This document shows, one piece after another, positions 33,973 through 42,786 of a DNA stretch of 64,000 nt. This DNA comes from Caldilineaceae bacterium (GTDB lineage: Bacteria; Chloroflexota; Anaerolineae; Caldilineales; Caldilineaceae). Position 1 is the stretch's first letter; each line of letters opens with the position of its first letter. The notes beneath the pieces were generated by a model. It saw only the letters and a list, made by a program, of their open reading frames with translations. It was not told the DNA's origin and did not search any database. A program made the position numbers and the translations under genes. The stretch spans positions 31,501-95,500 of the forward strand of contig JAJEBF010000026.1 in the NCBI GenBank assembly GCA_022824025.1, given 5' to 3'.

Positions 33973-35040
33973 TTACTCCGTGGGCCAGCCTTCCGGGATC
34001 TCATTCGCCGCAAGCGCTTCTTCGATCGCCGCCGCCGCGTCGTCCGTCACCCAACCGCTCCATATGTCCGACTTGCTGTTCAGCCACCACAGAGCCGCGT
34101 CATTGCTGCTGGCATCGCTGTTGTTGTTCAGCCACCGGGCAACCTCTTTGTAAACTTCGATATTGAAGTCCCACGCCTCCAGCATCGCAATGACATCTGG
34201 CGCCGCGCCCACAAGGTCCGGATGCACCGCGATCAGAATGTCCGCGTCTTCGTAAGCGCAAGCCTTATTGGCTTCCCAGCACTCTTCGCTGTAAGCAGGC
34301 TCCTCCAGACGGACCAGATCCAGAATGAGCGCCGGGTCGTTCGTGCCCCACTGGTAACCGACCCACGGCTCCTCCTTCTCGTAGGCGCCATAGAGGTCGG
34401 CATTCAGCGCCGCGCCGTCACCCGGATTCACGATGTGGACATGGTCCTCCAGTTCATATCCGATGACCTGCGCAGCATTGACCTCTTCACACGCCCAGCC
34501 TATCACGCACGAAACCAGTCGCGCCTTCCCGCCAGTCTCGGCAGTCGCAAACAACTCTTTGAACTGCTCGTCCTTCAAGTCGTCCACACTGTCCAGCTCA
34601 GGATACTGCTCCTGCAAATACTTGGGAATGACAAACGCGGACTGCCAGTCCTTCCCCAGGCTATGGCCAATCTCAACAACCTCCTCGTTGCCCAGGGCCT
34701 CATACCAGGCCTCATCCTGGTTGGGCAGCCAGATCTCCAGGGTCACATGCGTATCGCCATTGCGCAAACCCTGGAACAAGGGCAGCGTTGACCCGAAGAC
34801 AACGTCAGTGGAATAACCGTAGCCCTTCTCCACAATATACTGGGCGACACGGTTCTGAATCTGGGCGCTGCTCCAGTTCAAGTCGCTGAAGATTATCGTG
34901 TCAATTGAGGCTGCCGGGGCCTCCTCAGCCGCCGGAGCAGCCGCTTCCTCGCTCGGCGCGCTCTGCCCAGCCGGCGCACAGGCTCCGGCAACAAAGATGA
35001 CAATCAACGACAATATAAGCAAACGGTACTGGACGCGCAT
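33973..35040 (-). CDS. Glycine betaine/proline-type ABC substrate-binding lipoprotein (copy 2)
   Basis: 355 aa. Lipoprotein signal with lipobox AGAC (Cys21), then an Ala/Glu-rich linker and the OpuAC/ProX fold. LEIWLPNQDEAWYEA and GYQWGTNDPAL supply the Trp/Tyr residues typical of a cation-pi cage for betaine-like ligands. It is very similar along its length to the protein encoded at 35646-36686. It is 605 bp from that gene, more than needed for an operon, and the gap looks structured; the operon terminator follows it. A separate regulation of this copy is therefore possible. Confidence 0.92.
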   Translation of the reverse strand: MRVQYRLLILSLIVIFVAGACAPAGQSAPSEEAAAPAAEEAPAASIDTIIFSDLNWSSAQIQNRVAQYIVEKGYGYSTDVVFGSTLPLFQGLRNGDTHVTLEIWLPNQDEAWYEALGNEEVVEIGHSLGKDWQSAFVIPKYLQEQYPELDSVDDLKDEQFKELFATAETGGKARLVSCVIGWACEEVNAAQVIGYELEDHVHIVNPGDGAALNADLYGAYEKEEPWVGYQWGTNDPALILDLVRLEEPAYSEECWEANKACAYEDADILIAVHPDLVGAAPDVIAMLEAWDFNIEVYKEVARWLNNNSDASSNDAALWWLNSKSDIWSGWVTDDAAAAIEEALAANEIPEGWPTE

Positions 35041-35645
35041 AATTCTCTCCTATGGGTGTATGGTCGAAGAGAGGCCGGCATTTGGGGCAAGCACTCCAAA
35101 AAGGCGGGGCCAACTTTGCCGTCTGGCCTGACGCCCTCTGTCCTTCAGCCTGAGAAGTGCTGCAAGTGACCAGCGTATCAGAGATCGTTCCCTGACAAGA
35201 GGCGGAAATATGTCCCCGCCCGCGCCTTTCGGCCTTCACTGGTTGAACTCTTGCCCCTAAGCCTCTCCTTGGATTAGTACCCGCTCATGCAGTGCCAGCC
35301 GCATATGAAACCGCGAATTCAGGTTGGCAGACCATCCCGAAGAAAGCCTTGCAGGCTCCTGGCCAGCCCGGCTGCACAAAGTGGGGCGGACTATCTTTTC
35401 CGCGACCCTATGTTATCAGCCTTAGGGCAGAAGGTCAAATGAATGCAGCCGAGTCCCTGTGCAGGTTTTTCACAGCCTGAACTCTCTGTGGACCCTGTTT
35501 GGCAGTGCTGGTCCTTGTCCCAACAGGGCAAAAAAACGCGCCTTCGTGTCAACTAGCATGCTTGGGCGACAGCCAGATGCATGCACCCCAATGACCGGCA
35601 TGAACTGAAAAAGAAGTGAAGAAGCAGGCGATATCGGCCGCCAGG
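35041..35645. other. Long leader/intergenic region between the two betaine-binding-protein genes
   Basis: 605 bp without a gene. On the minus strand the part next to copy 2 holds several hairpins: GCC-GAAA-GGC near 35230, GGCGG...CCGCC (about 35222 to 35202), and near 35137-35160 the string CTCAGGCTGAAGGACAGAG, which resembles the 3' half of a glycine (gcvT) aptamer. The start-proximal part next to copy 1 shows an inverted repeat CCCTGTT/AACAGGG (35493-35528) without a suitable T-run. Confidence 0.5.
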
Positions 35646-36686
35646 TTACTCATCGGGCCAGCCTTCCGGAATCTCGTTGTTTGCAAGCGCAGCCTCGATA
35701 GCAGCAGCCGCGTCTTCGGAGACCCAGCTGCGCCAGACATCCGCGTTGCCGACAAGCCACCACAGCGCCGCATCGTTGGAGCTTGCACTGCTGTTCTCGT
35801 CCAGCCAGGCCGCCACTTCCCGATATAGGCCGATGCGAAAACCCCACGCCCCCAGCATCGCGACCACATCCGGAGCTTCCTCGATCAGGACCGGATGCAC
35901 TGCGATAAGGATCGTAGTGTCTTTGTAAGCACAGGCCTTCGTCGTCGACCAACACTCTTCACTGTGTGCCGGCTCCTCGAGCCGCACAAGGTCCAGAAGC
36001 AGCGCCGGGTCGTTCGTGCCCCACTGATAGCCAAGCCACGGTTCGCCCTTCCCGTACGCGCCGTAGAGATCAGTGTTCAATGCCGCGCCGTCCCCCGGGT
36101 TGATAATATGAACATGCTCTTCCAGGCCGTAGCCCTTGATCTGAGCGGCGTTTACTTCCTCACACGCCCATCCAATCACACAGGACACCAGGCGCGCCTT
36201 GCCACCCGTCTCAGGCGTAGCAAACAACGCCTTGAACCGTTCCTCTTTCAGGTCTTCGACGCTGTCCAGGTCAGGATACTGCTCTTGCAGGTAGGCGGGT
36301 ATCACAAATGCCGATTGCCAGTCATGTCCCAGGCTCTTCCCGACCTCGACAACCTCCCCGTTTGCCTCGGCCTCATACCACGCCTCGATCTGATTTGGCA
36401 GCCAGATCTCCAGGCTCACATGGATATCCCCCCTGCGTAAGCCCTGGAACAGAGGCAAAGTCGCACCGAACACCACATCGGTGGAATAGCCATACCCCTT
36501 TTCAACTATATATTGGGCGATCCGGTTTTGAATCTGGGCGCTGGCCCAGTTGTAGTCGGCGAAGACGATCGGTTCTATCGAGCTGGAAGGTCCAGCCGCC
36601 TCGCCTGGGGAACTCCGCTCCGACGGCGCACAACCGTTGAGGACAAGAACGAACAGCAGAATGAGTACTCGCCATTGAGTAGACAT
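35646..36686 (-). CDS. Glycine betaine/proline-type ABC substrate-binding lipoprotein (copy 1)
   Basis: 346 aa. Lipobox LNGC (Cys19) then the OpuAC/ProX fold: NWASAQIQNRIAQYIVEKG, LEIWLPNQIEAWYEA, and GYQWGTNDPAL. Binds a betaine-like solute outside the membrane and hands it to the ProW-like permease. It follows the permease gene by 136 bp in the proV-proW-binding protein order. By eye well over two thirds of positions are identical to copy 2, so a tandem duplication is likely; differences gather at the N-terminus and near residues 270-290. Confidence 0.92.
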   Translation of the reverse strand: MSTQWRVLILLFVLVLNGCAPSERSSPGEAAGPSSSIEPIVFADYNWASAQIQNRIAQYIVEKGYGYSTDVVFGATLPLFQGLRRGDIHVSLEIWLPNQIEAWYEAEANGEVVEVGKSLGHDWQSAFVIPAYLQEQYPDLDSVEDLKEERFKALFATPETGGKARLVSCVIGWACEEVNAAQIKGYGLEEHVHIINPGDGAALNTDLYGAYGKGEPWLGYQWGTNDPALLLDLVRLEEPAHSEECWSTTKACAYKDTTILIAVHPVLIEEAPDVVAMLGAWGFRIGLYREVAAWLDENSSASSNDAALWWLVGNADVWRSWVSEDAAAAIEAALANNEIPEGWPDE

Positions 36687-36822
36687 TTCCAGTTATCCTC
36701 TGAATGTAGCCACTTCAAATAAAACTTCTGCCGGAGCAAGTACCATCCCCTACCCAGCCCGACAGTTGCCGCATATTGACCTTGCGGCAGTCAGCAAATT
36801 TGGGGCATGCTCTGCCCTTCAC

Positions 36823-37989
36823 TTACCCCGCGCTCCGTCTATCCTCCTGTTCCTGCGCGACAGACTGCGTCAAGCGGTCAATGACAATCGCCAGAAACAC
36901 GATCGCCAGCCCCGCGATTGCCCCGTTCCCCGGCTGGTTCTTCTGCAGCGCACGCAGCACATTATCACCAAGCCCGCCCGCGGCCACCATACTCGCAATC
37001 GTAACCATCGCCAGCGCCATCATCGTCGTCTGGTTGATCCCCGCCATGATCGTCGGCAACGCCATCGGAATCTGCACCTTGGTCAGTAGCTGAAACGGCG
37101 TCGTCCCGAACGCATGCGCCGCCTCCACCGCCTCCTCCGACACCTGCCGGATCCCCAAATTGGTCAAGCGAATCACGGGTGGCACGGCATAGATGATCGT
37201 TGCAAAGATGCCCGCCGGCTTGCCAAGCCCAAAAAAGAGAATCCCCGGCAACAGGTAAACGAAACTCGGCATCGTCTGCATCCCATCCAGTATCGGGCGC
37301 AACAGATTATCCGCCAACTGATTGCGCGCTGCCAGTACGCCCAGTGGCAGACCGATTCCGACCGCAATCACCACCGCTACCACCATCAGCGCAATCGTGT
37401 CAATCGTGTTCTCCCACAAGCCCATGAACCCAACGAAAAACAGCGCGAACAGCGTGAACCCCAACATACGCCAGCGGCCCACCGCAAAGGACAGCACAGC
37501 AAGCGCCATCACAACCGCTGGCCAGGGTACCCACTTCAATACGTCCTCGATCGCCACCAGTGAATACGCAACCGCGCTGCTCAGCCCGTCAAACAGCCAG
37601 CTTATCTCGCGTGTAATCCAGTCGACTGCGTCGTCTATCGCACCGCCGATCACCTCGCGCACCGTCTTCTCCAGGACCAGCGTTCCTCCGTTGTCAGTCT
37701 CGACCTCGGTCCGGGATATCGTCGTGGGAAACTCCATCTCCGGGCCCCAGATACCAAACGACGCGATAAGAACAACGATAACCAGTGCCCATCCGGCAAT
37801 CCAGAAGTAAGGGGGAAGCGCGTTCGCCCTGCTCTGCGGCGCAACTGTCTCCTCGGGCGGCAACTCCCTCCTTCCCGCCCCGCGCGGCGGCATTGACGGG
37901 TCCTCGCCTTCAATCCTGAGGATGGCGTCCATCCCAACCGGCCTGGCGCCCGGCTCAGCGCCCGCCGGCGTGCTGTCAATCTGGCTCAT
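36823..37989 (-). CDS. proW: Betaine ABC transporter permease (ProW/OpuAB-like)
   Basis: 388 aa from the second of two adjacent ATGs (37989), which lies 7 nt after AGGAGG; the frame opens at a GTG at 38007. The N-terminal 85 residues are hydrophilic, then one helix (FWIAGWALVIVVLIASFGIWG) and an amphipathic stretch precede the five-or-so helices of the binding-protein-dependent permease domain. The EAA loop EAAHAFGTTPFQLLTKVQIP contacts the ATPase. GMQTMPSFVYLLPGILFFGLG is characteristic of ProW. Confidence 0.93.
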   Translation of the reverse strand: MSQIDSTPAGAEPGARPVGMDAILRIEGEDPSMPPRGAGRRELPPEETVAPQSRANALPPYFWIAGWALVIVVLIASFGIWGPEMEFPTTISRTEVETDNGGTLVLEKTVREVIGGAIDDAVDWITREISWLFDGLSSAVAYSLVAIEDVLKWVPWPAVVMALAVLSFAVGRWRMLGFTLFALFFVGFMGLWENTIDTIALMVVAVVIAVGIGLPLGVLAARNQLADNLLRPILDGMQTMPSFVYLLPGILFFGLGKPAGIFATIIYAVPPVIRLTNLGIRQVSEEAVEAAHAFGTTPFQLLTKVQIPMALPTIMAGINQTTMMALAMVTIASMVAAGGLGDNVLRALQKNQPGNGAIAGLAIVFLAIVIDRLTQSVAQEQEDRRSAG

Positions 37990-38031
37990 CATAAAGCCTC
38001 CTCTCACCTCTCAACATTTCCGGATAGGACG

Positions 38032-39219
38032 CTAATCGACCATCCCGGCCAGCAGTGCCCGTCGGTCTATCTCACCCAGAAATCGCCCCTCTTCATCAAC
38101 CACCGCAATGAAATGTTCCGTCTCCGCTGCCAGGGGAATGATATTCTCAATGAACGTCCCCGGGCTGGTAGTTGCCAGACCTTCCGTGCGTGCCGCTTCC
38201 AATACCGTTATCTTGTCATTCTCCAGACCTGTTATCAACGCCTGTGTCAGAACGCCTTTGAGAATGTCGCCGTCCCCTACCACGTAAGCCGCCTCCGCGT
38301 TGTTCTCCCGCATGGCCGCCAACGCAGCACGCGCGTCCTGCCCTTCGTGGATGACAACGTCAGGATCCGCCATGATCGACCCAGCCCGGATCACCTTGGC
38401 GCGCGACACGTCCTGTACAAACTCCGATACATAGTCGGTCTCTGGTCGTGTGACGATCTCCTCTGGCGTTCCCTCCTGTACGATCACGCCGTCTCGCATG
38501 ATCGCGATGCGGTCGCCCAGCTTGAGCGCCTCATCCAGGTCATGCGTAATGAAGACTATCGTCTTCTGCAGCTCCGACTGCAGCATCACGAGCTCGTCCT
38601 GCATCTCTCTGCGAATCAACGGGTCCAGTCCGCTGAACGGCTCGTCCATGATCAGCACATCCGGGTCCACCGCCAGCGCTCTGGCAAGCCCCACCCTCTG
38701 CTGCATGCCGCCGCTCATCTCGCTCGGATAATAGTATTCCCACCCCTTCAGCCCTACAGTCTCAATTGCTTCCCCCGCCGCTTTGTAGCGGCTGTCCTTG
38801 TCCATGCCTTGCACTTCAAGTCCGTACGCCACATTATCCAGAACGCGGCGGTGCGGTAGAAGCGCGTAGTTCTGAAACACCATCGCGATCTTATCGCGCC
38901 GAAACTGCCTCAAATCCTCCTGCGAATGGTCCAGAATGTTCTCGCCGTCGAACCTGATCTCTCCCCGCGTCGCTTCGATCAATCGGATCAGACAGCGCGC
39001 CAGCGTCGACTTTCCGCTGCCCGAAAGCCCCATCACGACGAAAGTCTGCCCTCTCGGAACTCTGAAGGACAGATCCCGCAGCCCCACAACCAGCCCAAAC
39101 TCGTCCTGAATCTCGTCCCGGCTCTTGTTCGCGTTTTCCGACTGCAGCGCACGCTCCGGCCGGCTGCCAAACACCTTCCAGAGACCCTTTACCTCTATCT
39201 GATATATCGTCTGATCCAT
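38032..39219 (-). CDS. proV: Betaine/proline ABC transporter ATP-binding protein with CBS pair (ProV/OpuAA-like)
   Basis: 395 aa. Walker A GLSGSGKST, Q-loop VFQNYALLPHR, signature MSGGMQQR, Walker B VLIMDEPFSGLDP, and the switch His in ITHD. After residue 270 two CBS modules follow (AALAAMRENNAEAAYVV and IAVVDEEGRFLGEIDRR), which in OpuA sense ionic strength or c-di-AMP. The N-terminus KGLWKVFGSRPERAL is typical of ProV. First gene of the operon, with a probable promoter at 39319-39347. Confidence 0.95.
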   Translation of the reverse strand: MDQTIYQIEVKGLWKVFGSRPERALQSENANKSRDEIQDEFGLVVGLRDLSFRVPRGQTFVVMGLSGSGKSTLARCLIRLIEATRGEIRFDGENILDHSQEDLRQFRRDKIAMVFQNYALLPHRRVLDNVAYGLEVQGMDKDSRYKAAGEAIETVGLKGWEYYYPSEMSGGMQQRVGLARALAVDPDVLIMDEPFSGLDPLIRREMQDELVMLQSELQKTIVFITHDLDEALKLGDRIAIMRDGVIVQEGTPEEIVTRPETDYVSEFVQDVSRAKVIRAGSIMADPDVVIHEGQDARAALAAMRENNAEAAYVVGDGDILKGVLTQALITGLENDKITVLEAARTEGLATTSPGTFIENIIPLAAETEHFIAVVDEEGRFLGEIDRRALLAGMVD

Positions 39220-39318
39220 TTTTCGCGCCCGTTATGTGCTTTTTTCGTGACAATCCGGCTTCTGGCAAAGCAGGACAAAGCCATGAATTCGCATTCAGCC
39301 GTCCCTGTTCAACCGCTT

Positions 39319-39347
39319 ACACTATCATGCTGCCGACCAGGATTCAA
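39319..39347 (-). promoter_or_regulatory. Probable promoter of the proVWX operon
   Basis: Minus strand TTGAAT (39347-39342), a 17-bp spacer, and TAGTGT (39324-39319), giving a leader of about 95 nt to the proV ATG. Confidence 0.4.
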
Positions 39348-39374
39348 ATCCTCCATCGCGCCGCCTTTGCTTCT

Positions 39375-40556
39375 CTACAGGCTCTCAAGCGTCTTTTTGC
39401 CCACTTCGATCCCAAATCCCGGCGCGTCACTGGGAACCAGATATCCATCCTCGATCACCGCCGTTCCCGGCAGCACCGCCATCTCCGCCAAGGGTACGCC
39501 CGGCGCTGATACGCCCCCGGACCTTTCGCCCCACGTGATCGCCGGCATCGCGTAAGCCAGATGCTGCCCGTAGGGAAAGTTCATTCCCCCGTGCGGAACG
39601 ACCTCAATCCCCGCCCCCTCCGCTATGTGACAAATCCGCAGGCACGCAGACACGCCGCCCACCCATGATGGGTCCGGCTGCCAAACGTCAACAGGACGCT
39701 CATTGGCCGCCTGCGCAAACCGCTGCGGCAGATACCAGTGTTCCCCCGTCGCCAGCGTCTGCCACGGCAGCCGCTGACGCACCTGCATGAACCCCTCCCT
39801 GTCATCCGGCAGCAAATAATCCTCAATCCACCTGAGGCGGTAGGGCCGCAGCCTCTCCGCCAGCCGCACCGTGTACTCCACGTCCAGCGCCATCCAGCAG
39901 TCCAACATTAACGCCGCGTCCGGCCCAATCAGCTCGCGGGCGCCGGCCACAAGCGTCTCCGCCTTCCGCAGACCCTCCTCGCCGTCTGCCGGCCCGTAAG
40001 GAAACGGCAACTTTACCGCCCGAAACCCCAACTCCAGATACCACGCCGCCTCGAAGCCGGTGGCATAACAGAAAATCCTCTCTTTCTGCGGTCCGCCCAG
40101 CAGCTCATAAACCGGCCGCTCAAGCACCTTCCCCTTCAGATCCCACAACGCCAGATCGACCGCGCTGATCGCGTAGCTGGCCAGCCCCTGTCCGCCGTAG
40201 GGCGCGGCAAAACGCGACATCATGTCGAACATTTTCTCCGTCGCCATGCAGCTCTCGCCCACAATGTGCGGGGCGAAATGATCATTGATGATCCGGCTCA
40301 CAGGCCCCCCGAACGAAGAGACCCCCAGCCCGAAATTCCCGTCCGCCGCCGTAACGATGCACACCGTGCTCTTCCACTTGGCAGACCACGACGACCTCCG
40401 CTCTTTGTACTTCGGATAGCGGCCCATAGGGCCTGAAGGCTCCAAACCATCCCACACATAAGACGGCCTGGGCCTGCTACCATGTTCCCTGCGCGACCGG
40501 CCGGGATTCAAAGAGTCCAGATCAACTTCAAAGGCCTTGACCTCTGTAATCTCCAC
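39375..40556 (-). CDS. Enolase-superfamily dehydratase, L-rhamnonate dehydratase-like
   Basis: 393 aa mandelate-racemase-group enzyme. Similarity to RhmD by memory of the family is strong along SAVDLALWDLKGKV, MLDCWMALDVEYT (metal Asp), RWIEDYLLPDDREGF (metal Glu), ATGEHWY (metal Glu), DVWQPDPSWVGG and VVPHGG (catalytic His). It abstracts a proton alpha to a sugar-acid carboxylate and eliminates water, giving a 2-keto-3-deoxy acid, which the HpaI-type aldolase at 33052 could split. Start ATG with GGAGAT before it. Which sugar acid it uses is an inference. Confidence 0.85.
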   Translation of the reverse strand: MEITEVKAFEVDLDSLNPGRSRREHGSRPRPSYVWDGLEPSGPMGRYPKYKERRSSWSAKWKSTVCIVTAADGNFGLGVSSFGGPVSRIINDHFAPHIVGESCMATEKMFDMMSRFAAPYGGQGLASYAISAVDLALWDLKGKVLERPVYELLGGPQKERIFCYATGFEAAWYLELGFRAVKLPFPYGPADGEEGLRKAETLVAGARELIGPDAALMLDCWMALDVEYTVRLAERLRPYRLRWIEDYLLPDDREGFMQVRQRLPWQTLATGEHWYLPQRFAQAANERPVDVWQPDPSWVGGVSACLRICHIAEGAGIEVVPHGGMNFPYGQHLAYAMPAITWGERSGGVSAPGVPLAEMAVLPGTAVIEDGYLVPSDAPGFGIEVGKKTLESL

Positions 40557-40629
40557 GGAAATCTCCTACAATATCCGCAGGTTCCACCTTCCTTGCGTAG
40601 ACCTGGGCCTTTCCGCAACAGCCGTCACC

Positions 40630-41691
40630 CTACCCCGATTCATATACCTGCCGGGTCCTTTCGGCAATCCGCCCCCAGTCCAGGGAGTGCGCACGCGCCC
40701 ACGCCGCCTCCCGCATCGGGCCCGTCTCCCGCTTCTGAATCTCCAGCATCGACCGCCGCAACCCCTCCTCGTCCTCCACACTATACACAATTCCAGCCTC
40801 CGGAGGCACCAGCTCGGTCAGACATCCGACCGCCGGCGCGATAACCGGCAAGCCAAAGGAAAACGCGGTGATCACCGAACCCGAAGTCAACACATCCAGA
40901 AATGGAAAGACGCCAACGTCGCCCGCATTGAACAGATACTGAAACTCATCGTTGGCAAAGTGGCGTGACGGACGCAGGATCACCCGCGGGTCATCCTCCG
41001 GCACCGACGCGACCAGCTCCTGCCCGTACTCGGTGAAAAACTTCGCGCCCAACAGCAGCCGCAAATGCTCACCCGGCAACGACTGAAACACCTCTAGCAA
41101 ACGCTCGATCCCTTTGTAACGGCGCACATTGCCAAAATAGAAGTAAACGAAGTTCTTGTCGGTAAGTCCAAGTACTCTTCGGGCCTCGTCGCGGTCCACC
41201 TCGTTCGGGTACGGGTACACGAAATTACCGTGTGGAATCACATGGACCCCCTCTGAGCGGTGGAAGAGGTCCCGGACAAGCTGTCGTGCGTGGTTGCAAT
41301 GAACAATCACCGCGTGCGCCAAATGTGTTATCGCAACCTGGGCCAAATGGTCCACCGCGCGGCTGATGCTCTCATGCGGGTAGAGGTTATGGACCGTCCA
41401 CACGATCCTGTATCCCAGCGCTCGCGCCAGCGCCAGATTGTCGATCATCTCCGAGCACCGGGTCACAAGCCCCTCTACGTCCGGCGCCTCATACATGTAG
41501 TTGGGCCAGTTGAGATGCAGGACGTCGATCTCGCCCCGTCTCTCGTGCAGCCACTCCTTCGTCAGCGTGTCCGGAAAACCCGCCTCCAACTCGACGCCGA
41601 CCTCCCCCATTCCCCGCGCCAGCAACGCGCCATACGGATTCGCCCGATCCAGCGAAAGTCCTGCAGCTTCCCAGAAAAAAACGCCGCGCAT
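40630..41691 (-). CDS. Glycosyltransferase (GT4-like, GT-B fold)
   Basis: 353 aa from the ATG at 41691, preceded by AGGAAGG; the open frame reaches 41751. The N-terminal domain has VLHLNWPNYMY and IVWTVHNLYPHE, the C-terminal domain FYFGNVRRYKGIERLLEVF, the donor site SFGLPVIAPAVGCLTELV and the E-x7-E-like motif around SVITAF...LVPPEAG. It should move a sugar from a nucleotide donor to an unknown acceptor. It sits between the dehydratase and the first of the Gfo pairs on the same strand, an odd place for a biosynthetic transferase. Confidence 0.85.
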   Translation of the reverse strand: MRGVFFWEAAGLSLDRANPYGALLARGMGEVGVELEAGFPDTLTKEWLHERRGEIDVLHLNWPNYMYEAPDVEGLVTRCSEMIDNLALARALGYRIVWTVHNLYPHESISRAVDHLAQVAITHLAHAVIVHCNHARQLVRDLFHRSEGVHVIPHGNFVYPYPNEVDRDEARRVLGLTDKNFVYFYFGNVRRYKGIERLLEVFQSLPGEHLRLLLGAKFFTEYGQELVASVPEDDPRVILRPSRHFANDEFQYLFNAGDVGVFPFLDVLTSGSVITAFSFGLPVIAPAVGCLTELVPPEAGIVYSVEDEEGLRRSMLEIQKRETGPMREAAWARAHSLDWGRIAERTRQVYESG

Positions 41692-41763
41692 AGTCCTTCC
41701 TACCTTGGCATGAAAGTGAATGAATGCGTGATCGAATGCGAGCGGATGCACGCTGTTGAACGA

Positions 41764-42786
41764 TCAATCAGGGGGATCCTGCAGGGCGACAAACTGCCCG
41801 CTGCGCGCCGACCTGTAAGCCGCCTCCACAACCGCCAGGCCCGCCAACCCCTCCTCGCCGGGAATGGGGTTCGGACCCCTTCCAGACACCGCCTGGCCAA
41901 ACGCCTCCAGCAGCGCAACGTGCGGCCTCGGTCCGCCCGGTTCCACCCCGTAGTCCCGGATCCCGTCCGCCGTGCTGACAAGCAACGTCCCCGCCGAGTC
42001 TTTCGCTGAAATCGGCGCGGCCCGGATCGACCCCTCCGTCCCGCAGATTTCCAACCTGTTCATCCGCTCCGGCTGATGGTTAGCCGTCGTCCAGTGGCTG
42101 GTGACGACAGCTTGCGCGCCGTTCGCCATCCGCAAGAGGAGTGTCGCCGTGTCATCAACCGGCGAGCTGTCCACCAGCGTTTCCGCCAGCGCGGCGACCG
42201 TTTCCACGCGGCCGCACAGGTAGCGCAGCAGATCGATACAGTGAATGCCCAAATCCATCATCGGTCCCCCGCCGCTGATCTCCGGATCGTGATGCCAGAA
42301 CCCCGCCTGCGGTGGAAACCGGTCGGAAAAGTTGATCCGCGCCGCCGTCACCTGCCCGATCGCCCCTTCCTCCAGGAGGCTCTTGATCCGCTGATGCCGG
42401 GCATTGAAGCGTTGATAGTGGCAGATCGTCAGCACGACCCCGTTGGCGCGGCAGGCCTCGATCATCTCGCGCGCCTCGGCGGTGGTCATCGCCATCGGCT
42501 TCTCGACCAGCGCATGCTTACCCGCCTCCGCCGCCAAAACCGTCTCTCGCGCGTGAAGGTGCGGCGGCGTGGCAACATAGACGGCGTTGACCCGGTCGTC
42601 CTCCAGCAGCGCCTCCACGCTATCGTATGCGCGCCGGGCGCCATGCCGTTTTGCAAACAGCTCTGCCGCGCCCAAATCCCTCCGTGACACAGCCGCCAGC
42701 TCATGGCCAGGCGCCGCCGCGATCGCAGGAGCCATTTGGCTCTCCGCAATTTTGCCCGCCCCAAGAATGCCCCACCGGACCGTCAT
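41764..42786 (-). CDS. Gfo/Idh/MocA family oxidoreductase
   Basis: 340 aa. GAGKIA (9-14) for NAD(P), EKP (95-97), and MMDLGIHCIDLLRYL with the substrate-site His and Asp. Closest in look to trans-dihydrodiol or scyllo-inositol/xylose dehydrogenase-like members, not assignable further. Its ATG overlaps the stop of the preceding Gfo gene by 4 nt (ATGA), so the two are translationally coupled and probably form one oxidation-reduction step pair. Confidence 0.92.
   Translation of the reverse strand: MTVRWGILGAGKIAESQMAPAIAAAPGHELAAVSRRDLGAAELFAKRHGARRAYDSVEALLEDDRVNAVYVATPPHLHARETVLAAEAGKHALVEKPMAMTTAEAREMIEACRANGVVLTICHYQRFNARHQRIKSLLEEGAIGQVTAARINFSDRFPPQAGFWHHDPEISGGGPMMDLGIHCIDLLRYLCGRVETVAALAETLVDSSPVDDTATLLLRMANGAQAVVTSHWTTANHQPERMNRLEICGTEGSIRAAPISAKDSAGTLLVSTADGIRDYGVEPGGPRPHVALLEAFGQAVSGRGPNPIPGEEGLAGLAVVEAAYRSARSGQFVALQDPPD

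Noticed and set aside
39335..39360. tRNA T-arm-like string GGATTCAAATCC
   Set aside because: No acceptor, D or anticodon arm can be drawn around it; it overlaps the promoter-like pair of the proVWX operon.
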